From the NCBI GenBank assembly GCA_013368315.1, contig JAACJM010000072.1, positions 62,001-126,000 of the forward strand: 64,000 nucleotides of DNA. Reading direction: 5' to 3'. A program made the translations under genes and the position numbers. Origin of the DNA: Tetrapyrgos nigripes. Lineage: Eukaryota > Basidiomycota > Agaricomycetes > Agaricales > Campanellaceae. This document shows positions 1 through 11,354 of this stretch, piece by piece; the first letter of the stretch is position 1; each line of letters starts with the position of its first letter. The notes under the pieces are model-generated. The model was not told the DNA's origin, searched no databases, and saw only the letters and a program-made list of their open reading frames with translations.

Positions 1-715
1 TCTTCTCAATACCTTCATGATACCTTCGCGACATCTTCACGACACCTTCATGATACCTTCAGCGACATCTTTATGACACCTTTGCGATACCTTCACGACA
101 CCTTTGTGACACCTTTGCAACCCCTTCATGACACCTTCACAATACCTTTGCAACACCTTCCCGATACCTTTGCAACACCTTCATGATACCTTCATGACAC
201 CTTCCCAATACCTTCATGCTACCTTCACCAAACCTTTGCAACACCCTCACGACACCTTCACGACATCTTCATGACACCTTTGCAACACCTTCCCGATACT
301 TTCACAACACCTTCACGCTACCTCCATGACATTTTCGCAACCCTTCACCACACCTTCACGACATCTTCACAACACCTTTCCAATACCTTTCTGACACCTT
401 CACGACCCCTTCACCACACCTTCATGACATCTTCATGACACCTTCATGATAACTTCACGACACCTTCCTGATACCTTTGCAACATCTTCACAATACCTTC
501 GTGACACCTTCCCAATACCTTCATGATACCTTCACCAAACCTTTGCAACACCCTCACGGCACCTTCGGCAACATCTTCATGACACCTTTGCAACACCTTT
601 GCGACACCTTTGCGACACCTTCACGACACCTTCATGACATCTTCATGACATCTTCATGACACCTTTGCAACACTTTCACGATACCTTCATGACACTTTTG
701 TGACACCTTCATGAC
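1..715. repeat. 11-bp-period minisatellite
   Basis: Degenerate tandem array. The core ccttc recurs every 11 bases with spacers such as atgata, gcgaca, acgaca. The array is already in progress at the window edge, so its full length is unknown. Short open frames across it, rich in T, F and H, are a by-product of the repeat. It breaks down near 715 into unrelated sequence. Confidence 0.93.
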
Positions 716-1798
716 AATGATATTCTTCACAAGCTCACAGCACTGTCACAGCACCTCCCCACATTTTGTATACCTTTTGTACACCTTCACTATCTTCAAA
801 AATTTGACTTGTGATTCCATAAATCTACAGTAAGACTTGCACTCTTACACTATCATTTTATGAACTCCCGTCTCTATATATATCTTATGTAAGTCTATAT
901 GATTTACCCAAGATTTATGGAATACCTGCTATTCAATAAATTTAAAATAATTCCCCTTGACTTACAGGGGTCATACTTTAACTCTTTCAGCATATCCAGG
1001 ATACTATATGTATTCCATCTTGGTGTAAGACTTTTCTGTGAACTTATGACATTCTATGGAAATATTTTGGATTCCATAAAGCTTCCATAATACACCTGAT
1101 TTTATTGATCCATTTCTGTTACCATTTTGTCACTCAGTAAATCTATGATAAATACAATGACAATTTCTTGTGATTTACTATAGCTTTTAATCTCATAAAT
1201 CTTCTGTAAAACTGGCCAGTCTTACTATATGACATACTGTGACCATGTGTATATCTTAATGGTATTATGCTATGTCTTACTGTGACAGAATGTCACATTG
1301 AAAAATCCTAGTAATACAACTTGATTTACAGAATCCTTATGGAACTGTTGTGAAATTTTTGCTTTTCTGTAATACTTCTGTAATACTTCTGTAATACTTC
1401 TGTAATACTTCTGTAATACACAGAGATATACAATTGATTGGCACTAAGTAAGTCTTTAGTAATGTCATAGTATGACAGTGTATTTACAGTATTTCATTTG
1501 TGTAAGTCTTCTATAAATCCAGGCTGTATTACTCTATGACATACTGTGACTCTGTGTCACAACAAAATGTTTCTGTATTTCTCAATGGTATTGTAGTATG
1601 TATTACTGTGACAGAATCTCACATAGAAAGACCCCAGTAATACACCCTGACTTACAGAAACCTTATGGAATTGCTGTGGAATTTTGGCTTTAACATAATA
1701 CTTCCATAATACATGGGGATTTACAAACTGATTGGCACTGAGTAAGTCTTCAGTAATATCACAGTATGACAATGTATTTACGGGTATTTGCACCCAGT
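716..1798. repeat. AT-rich non-coding block with imperfect direct repeats
   Basis: No credible gene. Two imperfect direct copies of a module of about 250-300 bp are visible, roughly 1236-1500 and 1560-1795. They share strings such as actgtgacagaat, gattggcact and gtatttac. The first copy contains an internal 11-bp array (tgtaatacttc, about four to five copies near 1371-1420). The block ends where the gypsy Gy3 pol remnant begins. Confidence 0.7.
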
Positions 1799-2830
1799 GC
1801 CAAAGTAAATATAATTCTTCTGCTTGGGGTCCCTCTCATTCCCTTGATATAAGTAAAAAGTGTCCACCAATAAGATTATGCCTTTTTCGCTAGCGTAGTC
1901 CACTGCCTTTAATGCTGGTGCACTGCATATAGCGGCTTTGACCATTTCGAAAGCTTTCTCTTGTTCTGGTCCCTGGTAAGTTTGTATAACGGTACTGCTA
2001 TAGCACCATAATCTTTCACATACATCCTAAGAATACCTGCGGTACCTAAGAAACTCCTAAGCTTACTAAGGTCCTTTGGCACAGGCCATGTCTTAATTAC
2101 TTCCACTTTTTCTTCATCTGGTTCTCGACCTTCATAAGTACATATAGGACCAACTATCTTAGCTTCTGGACTACAGAGGAACATTTTCTTCCCAGAGAAG
2201 GTCCCACCAGCATACTTCATGTGTTGCACTACTCGATTCAAATTTTGGAAGTGATCCCAGACGAATTTTCTTATGCCAGGATTTTCTGGTATTGTCTCAT
2301 AGCCCCCATCCTTAGTCTCATATCTCAACAGTGGTCCCTTGATGGGCACATCGTCTACATAAGGAATAGTGACATGAGGCATCTCCTCTTTGAGAATATA
2401 AGTAACATCATTGTGGAAAATCGGGACTGAATTAGTCCAACCCATTGGTCATTTAACCAGTCGATGAAGTCCAAAGGGCATTTGGAATGCAGTCATATCT
2501 CTCAAGGACTCATCAATGTATTGATGATCGTAGCCGACAAAGATGTCTAGTGTCCTGAGGCATGCTCTGCCCATAAATTCCCTAGTGACATCAGCAGTGG
2601 CCAGTGGCACACTTTATTCAGGGGTTCCAGACTATGTACTATCCTGACTCAACCATCCTTCTTAAGAACACAAAACCATTTTCCCTGGTAGCTACCATTG
2701 CATGGTTCATACGTTCCAGCAGCTATCTTTTCCTTGATGAGTTCACATATCTCCTGATATTTTCCTGGCAGAACTGGGAAGTTCTTCTCTACCCAAGAAT
2801 TCTACCTTAAAGTTACCAGCTTCTTCGGTC
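1799..2830 (-). pseudogene. Gy3 reverse transcriptase fragment
   Basis: The best frame (2445-1909) contains PMGWTN immediately upstream, then the catalytic YVDDV box, the basidiomycete-gypsy motif ENPGIR, and FLGT near the RT thumb. It runs on in-frame past a stop into the start of an RNase H-like domain (residues about VDYASEKG) that ends at about 1800. Upstream, 2830-2450 reads RT N-terminal motifs (KWFCVLKKDG, then MPFGLHR) in shifted frames with TGA stops. YVDD is intact, but the gene is broken by frameshifts, stops and truncation. Family knowledge: RT copies element RNA to DNA in a cytoplasmic particle. This copy cannot be functional. Confidence 0.85.
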
Positions 2831-2917
2831 TTCCAAGCGAACCCTAACTCTTGCAACTTCATAAATATGTTGGAATTTGAGGACCACTGTCTGACCAACA
2901 TGTTTTGCGTCCTCAAG

Positions 2918-3560
2918 TCAGACCTTGATGGTAGGTGCAGTAGGGTTCATTGAGTAGAGGACAGGTTCAATGTTAAGGCCAGCCATGGTGATGAGAGCAT
3001 GGAAGTTGTCGACGTATTCGTCAACAGAAGCTGTGCCTTGTACGTTCATCTTCTGCATGAACTCCTTGATGAACTTGGTTTCAAATTCTTGCCAGATATC
3101 GAAGTGGGAGGAGCCGTAGAGGTGTCCATGGTTGATGAGGCTTTGACGGTAGGTGGCAGCACGACCTGTGTGGAAATAGGACAGCACCCACATAATCTTG
3201 GCGATATCGTCTTCGAAACAAACAGTGCTAGCATAAATGATCGCACTGGTCCACCAGACTCAGCCATTAGCACGTTGACCATCAAAGATGCCAGGTGGGG
3301 ACGCCTTAGCATGTAAAGCTCCAGAAGAGTGATGAGAGGAGGAGTAGAAGACAAAGCAGAGGATGGAGGTCGAGTGGGGTGTTGTGATGGGGGTTGAGGA
3401 GATGGAGGTGGAGGGGATTTCGGCCTTGGAGGACAGTGAGGATCTCAGCAAGTTGCTCGCTCTGACTCTGAGAAGCCTGTTCTAGATGGGCCAGATGAGC
3501 GTCAAAAGCTTCAGACATCGTGGGGGACCCAGGTAATGAAGCAGAAGAAACAGAGGGTGG
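2918..3560 (-). pseudogene. Gy3 gag fragment
   Basis: The frame beginning near 3518 starts with an acidic, glutamine-rich N-terminus (MSEAFDAHL), continues in a proline/serine/histidine-rich stretch, shifts frame near 3420, and reads GIFDGQRANG before a TGA stop at 3260-3262. It then continues as the capsid-like part (SYFHTGRAA, FETKFIKEF, VDNFHALITMAG), which is the retrotransposon Gag capsid signature. Pro/Ser-rich sequence upstream to about 3700 may be further gag leader. At least one frameshift and one stop make it a pseudogene. Identity as gag rests on motif layout and on its position between LTR and RT. Confidence 0.75.
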
Positions 3561-3715
3561 AGAGAACTGAGGAGTGGAGGAGGAGTCTTGGGGAACTGTA
3601 GGAGGAGGAGCAAGAGCAGTGTGAGCACTATTGGAGTTGCTTTCACTGGTATCTGGAGCTCAGAAAGAAATGGTTGCCAAAGACGACTAGTCCACTTGAT
3701 GAGGAGTTTTTCTAC

Positions 3716-4098
3716 TGTAAGGGTGACTCCTGACACGTGAGGCACTCACTCAACAACTGCAGGAGGAGATCCAAAGATATATAAATCAGAACTAGAAGAT
3801 ACAAGGCTGACATACTATGCACCTGCAGGAGGAGATCCAAAGAGAAAAACTCAAGGATACTTGCCTGCAGGGAAGGGGTATATATACTCGTATGAAGGCC
3901 TGGTAAAAGATCTGCAAAACTGTACAGTTGAAACAAAGTAATAGAAAGGTGGAATGATGAAAGATCAAAATGATGAACAATGAATGATGGATGATGAAAC
4001 AATGAAACTGGGGTAAACAACTCAATGAAGTCCAGATAAAACGAGAATAAACAAGTCCTAAAGGAGAAGGGAAGGAAAAAGGAACCTGTCCCCTTACA
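3716..4098 (-). repeat. Gy3 5' LTR
   Basis: Read on the minus strand the 383-bp block starts TGTAAGGGG and ends CACCCTTACA, so it has short terminal inverted repeats (TGTAAGGG/CCCTTACA). A TATA-like tatatata lies inside (about 3880-3888 on the plus strand), in the right sense for a promoter driving the gag to its left. A directly repeated motif, gcaggaggagatccaaag, occurs twice near its 3' end. No second copy is present in the window, so the boundaries rest on the inverted ends and the adjoining gag. Confidence 0.65.
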
Positions 4099-4291
4099 GG
4101 GTTGGGAGGATGACTGGAAAACAGCAGAGGCCGGGAAAAAGGTGAAGTTGGAAGAGGAAGAGGCGAGGTTGCTTTGGGGATGGATGGAGGTGATGGAAAA
4201 GTATGAGGTGTGGCAGAAGTCAATGGCAGTTGTGAACAGGAATGCGGAGAGGTGAAGGTCTGGTGGGGAAGGAGAGGGAAATGTAGCGGGA

Positions 4292-4849
4292 ATGTCGGAA
4301 AAGGCAAAGGGAAAACAGCCAGCAGGAGCAGAGCCAGCAAGCCCGCGTGCATCTTGGAGAAGGAGAGTAGACGAGGATAGCAGAAACGAGTCAGAGAACA
4401 ATGTTGATGAAGGGGATGTGTTTGAAGACCTGTGTGATTGGTACGGAAGGCATGGGATTCCATGCATTTCCAATGGACACAGGAAAACTGCTTGTAAAGG
4501 TTGTGCCAATGCTAAGAGCAGGTGCAGCTTTACCAGTTGGGCTGAGCTGTTTCCTGACACCTCCTTACTCATCCCAATCCAGCTCGCTCAACTCAATTGC
4601 CTCATCAGGATTGGAGACACCATGGACGCGATCGCAAAGCACTTTAACATCGACGTCAAGGAAGTGGCAGCAGATGTGTGGAGTGCCAATGAGAAGAGGC
4701 TGATGTCTATTGGGGATCTGGTGGGAAAGGCAAAAGGAAAGGGGAAAGCCAAGGGATCAGCCAGAACGAAGAGAGGAAAGGGGAAAGCCAAGGGATTGGC
4801 CGGAACAAAGAGAGGAAAGCTGAAGTCCAAGGCTACTGTGGAGGACTAG
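4292..4849 (+). CDS. Hypothetical protein with Zn-cluster-like motif and basic repeat tail
   Basis: Intact 185-codon frame from an ATG. A lysine- and alanine-rich N-terminus is followed by an acidic patch, then a cysteine motif CKGCANAKSRC (residues about 69-79). This resembles the first half of a fungal Zn2Cys6 cluster (CxxCxxxKxxC), but the second cysteine triplet is lacking. A helical central part (about 96-145) precedes a C-terminal basic tail with two near-identical copies of a KGKAKG..TKRG unit. I do not recognise a named family. It lies directly downstream of the Gy1 chromodomain, in antisense orientation. It could therefore be an accessory antisense gene of Gy1 or an independent small gene. 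No stop or frameshift is seen, in contrast to the surrounding transposon genes. Confidence 0.55.
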   Translation: MSEKAKGKQPAGAEPASPRASWRRRVDEDSRNESENNVDEGDVFEDLCDWYGRHGIPCISNGHRKTACKGCANAKSRCSFTSWAELFPDTSLLIPIQLAQLNCLIRIGDTMDAIAKHFNIDVKEVAADVWSANEKRLMSIGDLVGKAKGKGKAKGSARTKRGKGKAKGLAGTKRGKLKSKATVED

Positions 4850-5120
4850 GAATGGGTCCAGGAAGCACAGACATGGACTTGTGTAGATTTATTGTATATA
4901 GTCCCTGCATGTAATGGATACTCGACTGGACCCGGATGGGCAAAAAAACTCTTGGATTTTTTTCGAAGTGTGAATAAGATCAGGACTGAAAGGAAGTATG
5001 AATCGAGTGCATGTAATGTGATCGTAAATTGGAAATGAATCGGAAAGTCTTGGAAAGGACTTGTAAATGGTAGAAACAGATGAGACAGAGATAGAGAAAG
5101 TAGAAAGGGCTCAGAAGCGA
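4850..5120. other. Non-coding 3' region between Gy1 pol and the 4292-4849 ORF
   Basis: No gene. A short stretch (about 5020-5050) with aaatgaatcggaaa loosely resembles sequence in the Gy1-type LTR (52290-52915 and 11355-11976), but no alignable LTR is present. The 3' LTR of Gy1 is therefore not found. Confidence 0.4.
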
Positions 5121-6615
5121 TTATAATGGAAGTGGACTGGGTTTTGTCAGATTCTTCTTGTGAAAGTCTGCAATAGCTTCATCAGCAGTAAGCTCATCTG
5201 CCAGAATCCATGAGAATTCCTTGTCAGTGCCTTCATAACCAGACCACTGTACCATGTATAAGAGAGGACATTTCTGGCAGTGCCAGTCAAATTTTGAGTC
5301 TAAGATTTCAGTGATTTCATACTGGAGTTCACCTTCAATCTCGACTGGGGCCAGTGGATCCAGTTGTTGATTCAGAATGGTGTTGGGAACAGCAGGTTCA
5401 AGTTGGGACACATGGAAGATGGGATGAATAGTGTGGAGATAGTCAGGAAGTTTTAGGGTATACAACAGAGAGCTAGGATGGGCGATGACCTTGAAAGGAC
5501 CTAGGAACTTTTCAGAAAACTTTGGAGTGGGTCAGGTAGTCTTAATACGTTTGGCTGATACAAAGACTTCAGAACCGATAGGGATATCCGGTAAATCCAG
5601 ACGACGTTTGTCAGCTTGAACCTTATAACATTGCTGAGCTTCCCGGATCTCATCCCAGAGGAAGGTATGAAGTTCCTCAAGATTAACGACAAAATACCAG
5701 GCATGCTCAGAAGCAAGGTTGTAGTCCAGATGTACTGTGAGGTTTGGATGGAAACCCTTATTTGCGAAGAAAGGAGTGATTCTGGTGGAAGCGTTTGGAG
5801 CATTATTGTAAGCAAGCTCAGCAATGGGAAGTAAGGAAGACCAGTTGTCCTGTTGATAGGAACAATAGATCCAGATATACTGCTCAAGTGTTTGGTTGGT
5901 ACGCTCAGTTTGTCTGTTGGCTTCTGGGTGATAACCCAAAGTGAAATGAAGTTCCATGTCTAAGGCTTTGCCCAAAGACTGGAAGAAATGGGAAATGAAT
6001 TCGGAACCACAATCGGAAGTGACATGGTTAGGAACACCATGTTTAGAGAAGATGTGGAGAACAAAGAGTTCCGCGAGTTGTTCCAAGGTGATAGTGTCAT
6101 GGGTAGGAATGAAAATTCCCTGTGCTTGGTCCACAATTACCAGGATCGCTGTGTATCCATTGGAATCTGGTAATTGCTCAATAAAATCCATGGAAATTGA
6201 ATCCTAGGGACAGACTGGAACAGGAAGGGGTTTGAGTAGACCATAGGGGCAATGTCGACGAGGCTTGTTGCAACCACAAACCGTGCAGGAAGACACATAG
6301 TCCCAGATGAATTCCCAGATCTTTGGCCAAGTGTAATCCCATCAGATAAGATTGAGAGTCCGGTTCTGTCTGAAGTGTCCTGCAAGTGGATGGTCATGGT
6401 GCTGATGTAATACTTGAAGTCAGAGGTCAGAACCCACAGGAACGAATATCCTGTTGTCTAAGCATAGAAGTCCAGTTTCATCGAGTTTCCATCGGGTTGC
6501 GTCCAGATCCTGAGCAAGCTTAAGACCTGCTTGAGATTCCGGATCAGAAGCATAAGATTCCTGAATAGTGGAATGGAGTTGCTCAATATCCATGATGACT
6601 AATGCACGGAGCATT
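5121..6615 (-). pseudogene. Gy1 pol, 3' part: integrase and chromodomain
   Basis: On the minus strand this segment reads a linker (6647-6420, DETGLLCLD), an H2C2 zinc-finger region in a shifted frame (about 6400-6190; CGCNKPRRHC-like cysteines), and the integrase core (6191-5532). The core shows DFIEQLP, VTSDCGSEF, GYHPEANRQTE and YNNAPN, so the two Asp and the Glu of the DDE triad are recognisable. The end is a C-terminal chromodomain (5465-5121) with YMVQWSGY. A chromodomain at the pol C-terminus defines chromoviruses and usually steers insertion to heterochromatin. The frames are broken near 6190-6400 and 5500-5530, so it is inactive. Confidence 0.85.
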
Positions 6616-6620
6616 GGACC

Positions 6621-6956
6621 TATGAGAATAAGTGAATATGAGGACACTTGTTAAACAAGCGAGGCGACAAATACTATTGTGGCTCTTTAGGTATGGACAG
6701 TAAACTACTAAGTATTTATACTGTTGGCTACTGTGGCTATGCGAGTCCATAAATATAACACTGTGGAGAAAAGCGGATACTACGATGTTATGTCTGATAT
6801 CAGTTCAGAGTCAACGATGTAAGAAATGATGTAAGTACTGAGTAGTATAGAAAGTAGGTGGTGCATATGTGGATACAAGTAGATCGTGTATACTAGAGGG
6901 TGGAGAGAAAGATAAGATTGTTCGTTGTAAGTATAGTTCAATATAAAATTCCAACA
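6621..6956 (-). repeat. Cop1 3' LTR
   Basis: Minus-strand sequence begins TGTTGGAATTTTATAT and ends TTATTCTCATA. It matches the LTR at 12457-12758 except for scattered substitutions and about 30 bp (around 6812-6845) missing from the other copy. TSD GGACC precedes it at 6616-6620. Confidence 0.93.
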
Positions 6957-6970
6957 CTCCTCCTCAAACC
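6957..6970 (-). other. Cop1 polypurine tract
   Basis: Minus-strand TTTGAGGAGGAG directly precedes the TGTTGG start of the 3' LTR. This is the expected site and composition for priming of plus-strand DNA synthesis. Confidence 0.75.
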
Positions 6971-8484
6971 TTTGCGAGTCCCATAGATGAAGTGAAGTGT
7001 TTGGCTTTAAGGGATGGTAAAGCCTTAGTGAAAATGTCGGCAGTCATTTTGTCAGTAGGGCAATATGCAAGTCGAATTTTGCCTTCTTCAATGACATAGC
7101 AGATAAAGTGATATCGGATGTCGATGTGTTTGGTGTGAGCATGATAACGGTTGTCCTTAGCGAGTGCGATAGCCAATTGGTTGTCCAAGTGAATAAGAAT
7201 AGAATTGGTGATAGATCCAAAGATTTCGGATATGAAGTTCCGAGTCCATATGGCTTCCTTGGCAGCATGAGATAGAGCAATGTATTTGGCTTCAGTAGTG
7301 GAGAGTGAGATCATGTCTTGTCATTTAGAAGACGAAGATATAGCTCCGCCATTAAGCATGAAGATGTAACCAGATATGGTGTGTCGGTCTTCGTTAGACA
7401 TTCCATCTGCATCTGAATAACCAATAATGTCTGTCTGCTTCTTTCCATAAGTCAACCAATGATCCTTTGTCGATTTGAGATAAGTGAATACGCGTCGTAA
7501 AGCATTCCAGTGGTGTGATGCCTGGATTATGAGCAAATCGGGCAAGTTGTGAAACTGGATATGCAAGATCTGGGCGTGTAGCATGACATAAATATTGTAG
7601 AGCACCTAAAGCTTCTCAATATGGCTTGTCGTGCATCTGGGCAATTTCTTCGATGGTAGTAGGACTTTGTGATGTTGATAAGTGAGTATGTGGATCAAAT
7701 GGTATAGAGACGGGTTTGGTGTCGGTGAATCCGTAACGGCGATGATGGAGTCAATGTAGGATTGTTGTGACATCTGGAGTGTGCATTCCTGCCTGTTCCT
7801 GCATATCTCAATTCCTAACATCCAGTGTAACTCTCCTGTGTCTGTAACTTCTACCTTCTCTTTAATCTTCTTCTTCAACTTCTCCATATCTGCCATAGTG
7901 TCAGTAACCAATGTCATGTCATCAACGTGAATGAATAGAATGATGAATGTATTAAGTCGGTAAAAGATGGTGTGATCAAAGTTAGATTGTGTGAGTCCGA
8001 TGTCCTTCATGATTTTGCAGAATCATAGATACCAACAGCATCCGGCTTGTTTGAGTCTGTAAAGAGCTAATTGAAGACGGAGTACTTGACCAGGTTTGAC
8101 TCCTATCATCTCGATGCTGGGAGGTGGTTTCATGAATATGTTTTCATTGGGATCAGTTTTGCTGTAAAGATATGCTGATTTGACGTCCATTTGGTGAGCT
8201 TCCATGTTACGATATGCTGCGATGGATAGAATGATGCGTCCTGATGTCATCTTGGCGACTGATGCGAATGTTTCATCTGGGAAATAGTTGTATCCACGCA
8301 CAACAAGTTGTGCTTGATGTTCCTTGACCTTTCCATGTTCGTCCTTCTTCATCCTATAAACCCATTTTCCAGTGAGAATGTTGGTGTCTGATGGTGCATA
8401 GACCGGAATGAATTTTCCTCATTCTTTATGTCTCCTCATCTCCTCTTCCATAGCTTCCTTCCATTTGGGCCAATCTGGTTGTCA
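6964..8484 (-). pseudogene. Cop1 reverse transcriptase and RNase H
   Basis: Minus-strand frames give, in order, KWVYRMKKDEHG and VRGYNY (RT start), MDVKSAYL (catalytic Asp), the YRLKQAG motif, FIHVDDM (the copia form of the YxDD box) in the 8010-7606 frame, GYSDAD (RNase H), then SLSTTEAKYIA, HIDIRYHFI and DIFTKALP at the C-terminus near 6964. In-frame TGA stops occur at 8482-8484, 8419-8421, 8023-8025 and 7321-7323. A frameshift lies near 7606. Apart from these the domain is well preserved, so decay is recent relative to Gy1. Confidence 0.9.
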
Positions 8485-9320
8485 TTTTGCTTCCGCAACT
8501 GAAAGTGGATTGTAAGCTTCAAGTTCGGATGTAACCTGAGCAAGACTAGCGGTAAGCAAATTGGCAGATTCTACTCCTCCTGTCTTCTTCATCATAGATC
8601 TGGTGATAGGTCTTCTACCTGTGACAATTTCGGGTGGAATGATGATCTCAGGTGCGATAGGTTCAGTAATTTCGATGACGGGATCAACTGTATTCGACTC
8701 AGGGATCTTCTGTTCCAAATTGATGAAATCATTATCCTCCTCCTCACTGAGTTGGATCAGTTGATTTGTGAATTGGATGTTCCGTTTGATGGTGATGGAT
8801 TTCTTCTTTGGCCAATAGATGTAGTAACCCTGGGATTCCTTTCCTGGTCCTAACCAACGTCCTTCAACTGCCTGATCTTCCAATTTGTTGGGTTTTGGAG
8901 TATGTTTGATGTAAACAATAGAGCCGAATGGATGAAGATCTGAGATGTCTGGGATAGTTCCGAATTGTTTCTCATAGGGAGTCTTCATGTCAATAGCTTT
9001 GTGTGGGGTACGATTCCAAATGTAGGTTGCATAGAGCATAGCCATGCCCCATAACCATTTCGGTAAACCTGATGAGATGAGCATAGCCCTGATGGTGTTG
9101 AGAAGCGTATGATGACTTCTTTCCACAATACCGTTCTGTTCTGGTGTATTGTGTACTGTGAGTTTCCTTTCCGTTCCTTTTCCTTCCAAATACTTTGTGA
9201 ATTCTCCTCCTAGAAATTCTCCTCCTCGATCTGATTGCAGAATTTTGATGATAATGTTGAATTGAGTCTCGAGGGTGGTCTGGAAGATGACGTATTTGGT
9301 GAATGATTCATCTTTAGAGT
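8485..9320 (-). pseudogene. Cop1 integrase core and C-terminal part
   Basis: The frame 9189-8482 reads HNTPEQNGIVERSHHT, with the final catalytic Glu of the DDE triad in copia integrases. It continues with GLPKWLWG, YIWNRTPHKAI, and the GKxxxEGRWLG-like C-terminal region. The second Asp (QSDRGGEF) lies just upstream (about 9240-9210) but in a frame reached only through a shift near 9305-9318. The preceding zinc-binding part is in the gag-protease frame. Confidence 0.88.
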
Positions 9321-11354
9321 GAAGTAGAGGGCATTGTCGATAAGCATGAGTGAATACTCCTGGTGATTGATAGTCCTGACTGATGCTGGTCCCCAGACGT
9401 CCATGTGCATTCTGTCTCCAAAATTCTCAGCGCATGGAGTAAGATGTAACTTTGGGATAGCGAGACAAGCTCCTTTGGTGCGCATACATACAATGCATTC
9501 AATCTGTTCCATTTTGTTTGGATCAAGACGTAATCCTTTGACTGCATTGTTTGCGAATAAGGTTTCGATGTATTGATAACTCTGGTGACCAGTAGCACAA
9601 TGGGCTTCATATAAGGATAGGGTGCAGTTGGTAACAGAATAAGCATTTTCATGCTCAATGATTTGGTAAAGCCCATGCACTTTTGGAATGTGAGTGATGT
9701 TACAACCTTGTTTCGAGATAACCATGATTCCTCCTTCAATATGAATGTTGTACCCTGTGTCGTCCAATTTACTCAATGATACTAGCATGTTTGGCATGTC
9801 TGGACAATAGAGAGTGTTGTGTAAGGGTAAGAAGTGAGGTTTCTCCTTTGTATCAACTGTTTCGATGTGTAGGGTGCCTTTCCCTTGGGATGTGAATGTA
9901 TCGGAGTTAGCAACTTGGATTCGACAAGTGGGAACGGTCTGATAGTTTCGTAATTGATCTCGGAGTGAGGACATGTGGGATGAGCATCCGGAATCAAATA
10001 GAATTGGTGGAGTATGTTCCAGTGCTATGAAAGCTGCTTCTTCAGCTATGTCAGAGCAATCGATAGTGGGGTGATCAATGGGATCTTCGATTTCTGGGAT
10101 TTCAATGGCCATCCAACTTCCTTCATCACTATCTTCTTCGTTCTTTTCTCTAGCGCTACTCGCTGTATCCCTTCCTTTTCCATTTCTTTGTTGTCCATTC
10201 TCTCCATTCTTTCTATCTTCTTTATAATTCCTATCATCTTGGTGTTCTCTGGTGACGTTAGTGTGCTGCATGTGTTTCGATGTACAGTTCTTGGAGAAAT
10301 GACCAAGTCCTCTGCAGTTGTAACAGCTGGGTTCTTCCCTTGTTTGGTTGTTGCCTTGCCAATTTCCTCCTCCTCCACCTCTGCCTCTGCCTCTGCCTCT
10401 GAAATTTCCTTGACCTCTGAATGATGATCCTCCTTGGCCTCCTCTGCTATTTCCTCTGCCTCTTCCTCCTCTTCCCCTAAATCTGCCATGTCCTCTGCCT
10501 TGGAAGTTGTCATTGGAGTAATTCGCAGATTTTTGTGATTTGTTGGAGCTAGAAGCAAAGTTCTTGCCCTGTGCTTCTGTGCGAATGGCTGCGATCAACA
10601 TTTCTGGTGTTAACTTGCTAGGTTCTTCTCTGTAAACAGTGATGAGGGCTTTGATGGTGGCTTGATACATATCGGGAGTGGAAGAGATAATGGCCGATTT
10701 GAATTGGGAATCAGGAATGGTAACTCCACAATCAGCTAGTTCGTCCATGATAGCAATGAGATTGTCAAGGTGTTTACCAACTTTAGCTGGGTTGGTACAA
10801 GTGAGGGAGAAAAGTCACTTTTCCAAGCTGGCTTCGGTGAGGGGGTCCTTTGTGTCATAATCCTGTTTCAATGCATCCCACAACTCCTTTGATGTCAGCT
10901 TGTTCTTGTAACACCTAAAAATGGTGTCTGGTAGTGTGCTGATAATGCCGTTCAACAGGTCTTTATCCTGCTATTGTTGATCTGCCAGTGATGTGGGTTC
11001 TGTGGTTAGATACTTATCATATCCAATAGATCCTGCTGTCCTCTGTACTCTCGTTACCCATGTACTCCAATTAGATCCGTCCTTCTCAAGTTTCGTAACT
11101 TTGTTGAATGCTTTGGTTGCCTTGGACATGTCGTCGTCTGAATCTGAATCTGAATCAATTGTATCGTCTGGATCAGATGGATCGGGATCTGGATTGGATG
11201 GTGGAGAAGGTGAGCTGGGTGGATTAGGATGTGGTTCTGGATCTGGATTTGGATCGGGATCTTGTGATGGAGGATTTGGTGGAGGTGGCATTGGATCTCT
11301 TTTCGGTGGCTGTTCTGGGGCTTCTGGTACAGATGATGACGATGGCTGTGGATC
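9210..11354 (-). pseudogene. Cop1 gag C-terminus, protease and integrase zinc region
   Basis: A long minus-strand frame (10748-9210) begins inside gag. It contains a Gly/Arg-rich RGGRGRG region, the zinc knuckle CYNCRGLGHFSKNC (CCHC), then protease with ILFDSGCSSHM (copia proteases use DSGxxxH), and the integrase N-terminal HHCC region (H..H then CIVCMRTK). Upstream, 11108-10971 reads KLEKDGSNWSTW, the gag UBN2-type start. A frame break lies between about 10970 and 10750, and the Pro-rich N-terminal gag continues beyond the solo LTR at 11355. Polyprotein of a retroelement particle; the copy is inactive. Confidence 0.88.

Larger units (their letters stand above)
1799..4098 (-). mobile_element. 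Truncated LTR retrotransposon, Ty3/gypsy type (Gy3)
   Basis: Read on the minus strand the order is 5' LTR (3716-4098), gag (about 3518-2918), then RT running into the start of RNase H (about 2830-1800), where homology stops abruptly. The zinc knuckle and protease that normally lie between gag and RT are missing, so there is an internal deletion near 2.83-2.92 kb. The 3' part (rest of RNase H, integrase, 3' LTR) is absent. The AT-rich repeat block abuts the break. The RT belongs to a different clade from Gy1 and Gy2 in this window (PMGWTN and YVDDV motifs). Confidence 0.85.

Noticed and set aside
1..715. Considered a CRISPR-like or coding repeat
   Set aside because: Unit is only 11 bp without unique spacers, and the genome is eukaryotic.
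3712..4572. Long minus-strand open frame of 286 codons
   Set aside because: Ser/Leu/Phe-rich, antisense to the 4292 ORF and overlapping the Gy3 LTR; no motif. A compositional by-product.
4930..5060. Possible remnant of the Gy1 3' LTR
   Set aside because: Only short words (aaatgaatcggaaa, cccggatggg) are shared with the LTR; no collinear alignment or LTR ends.
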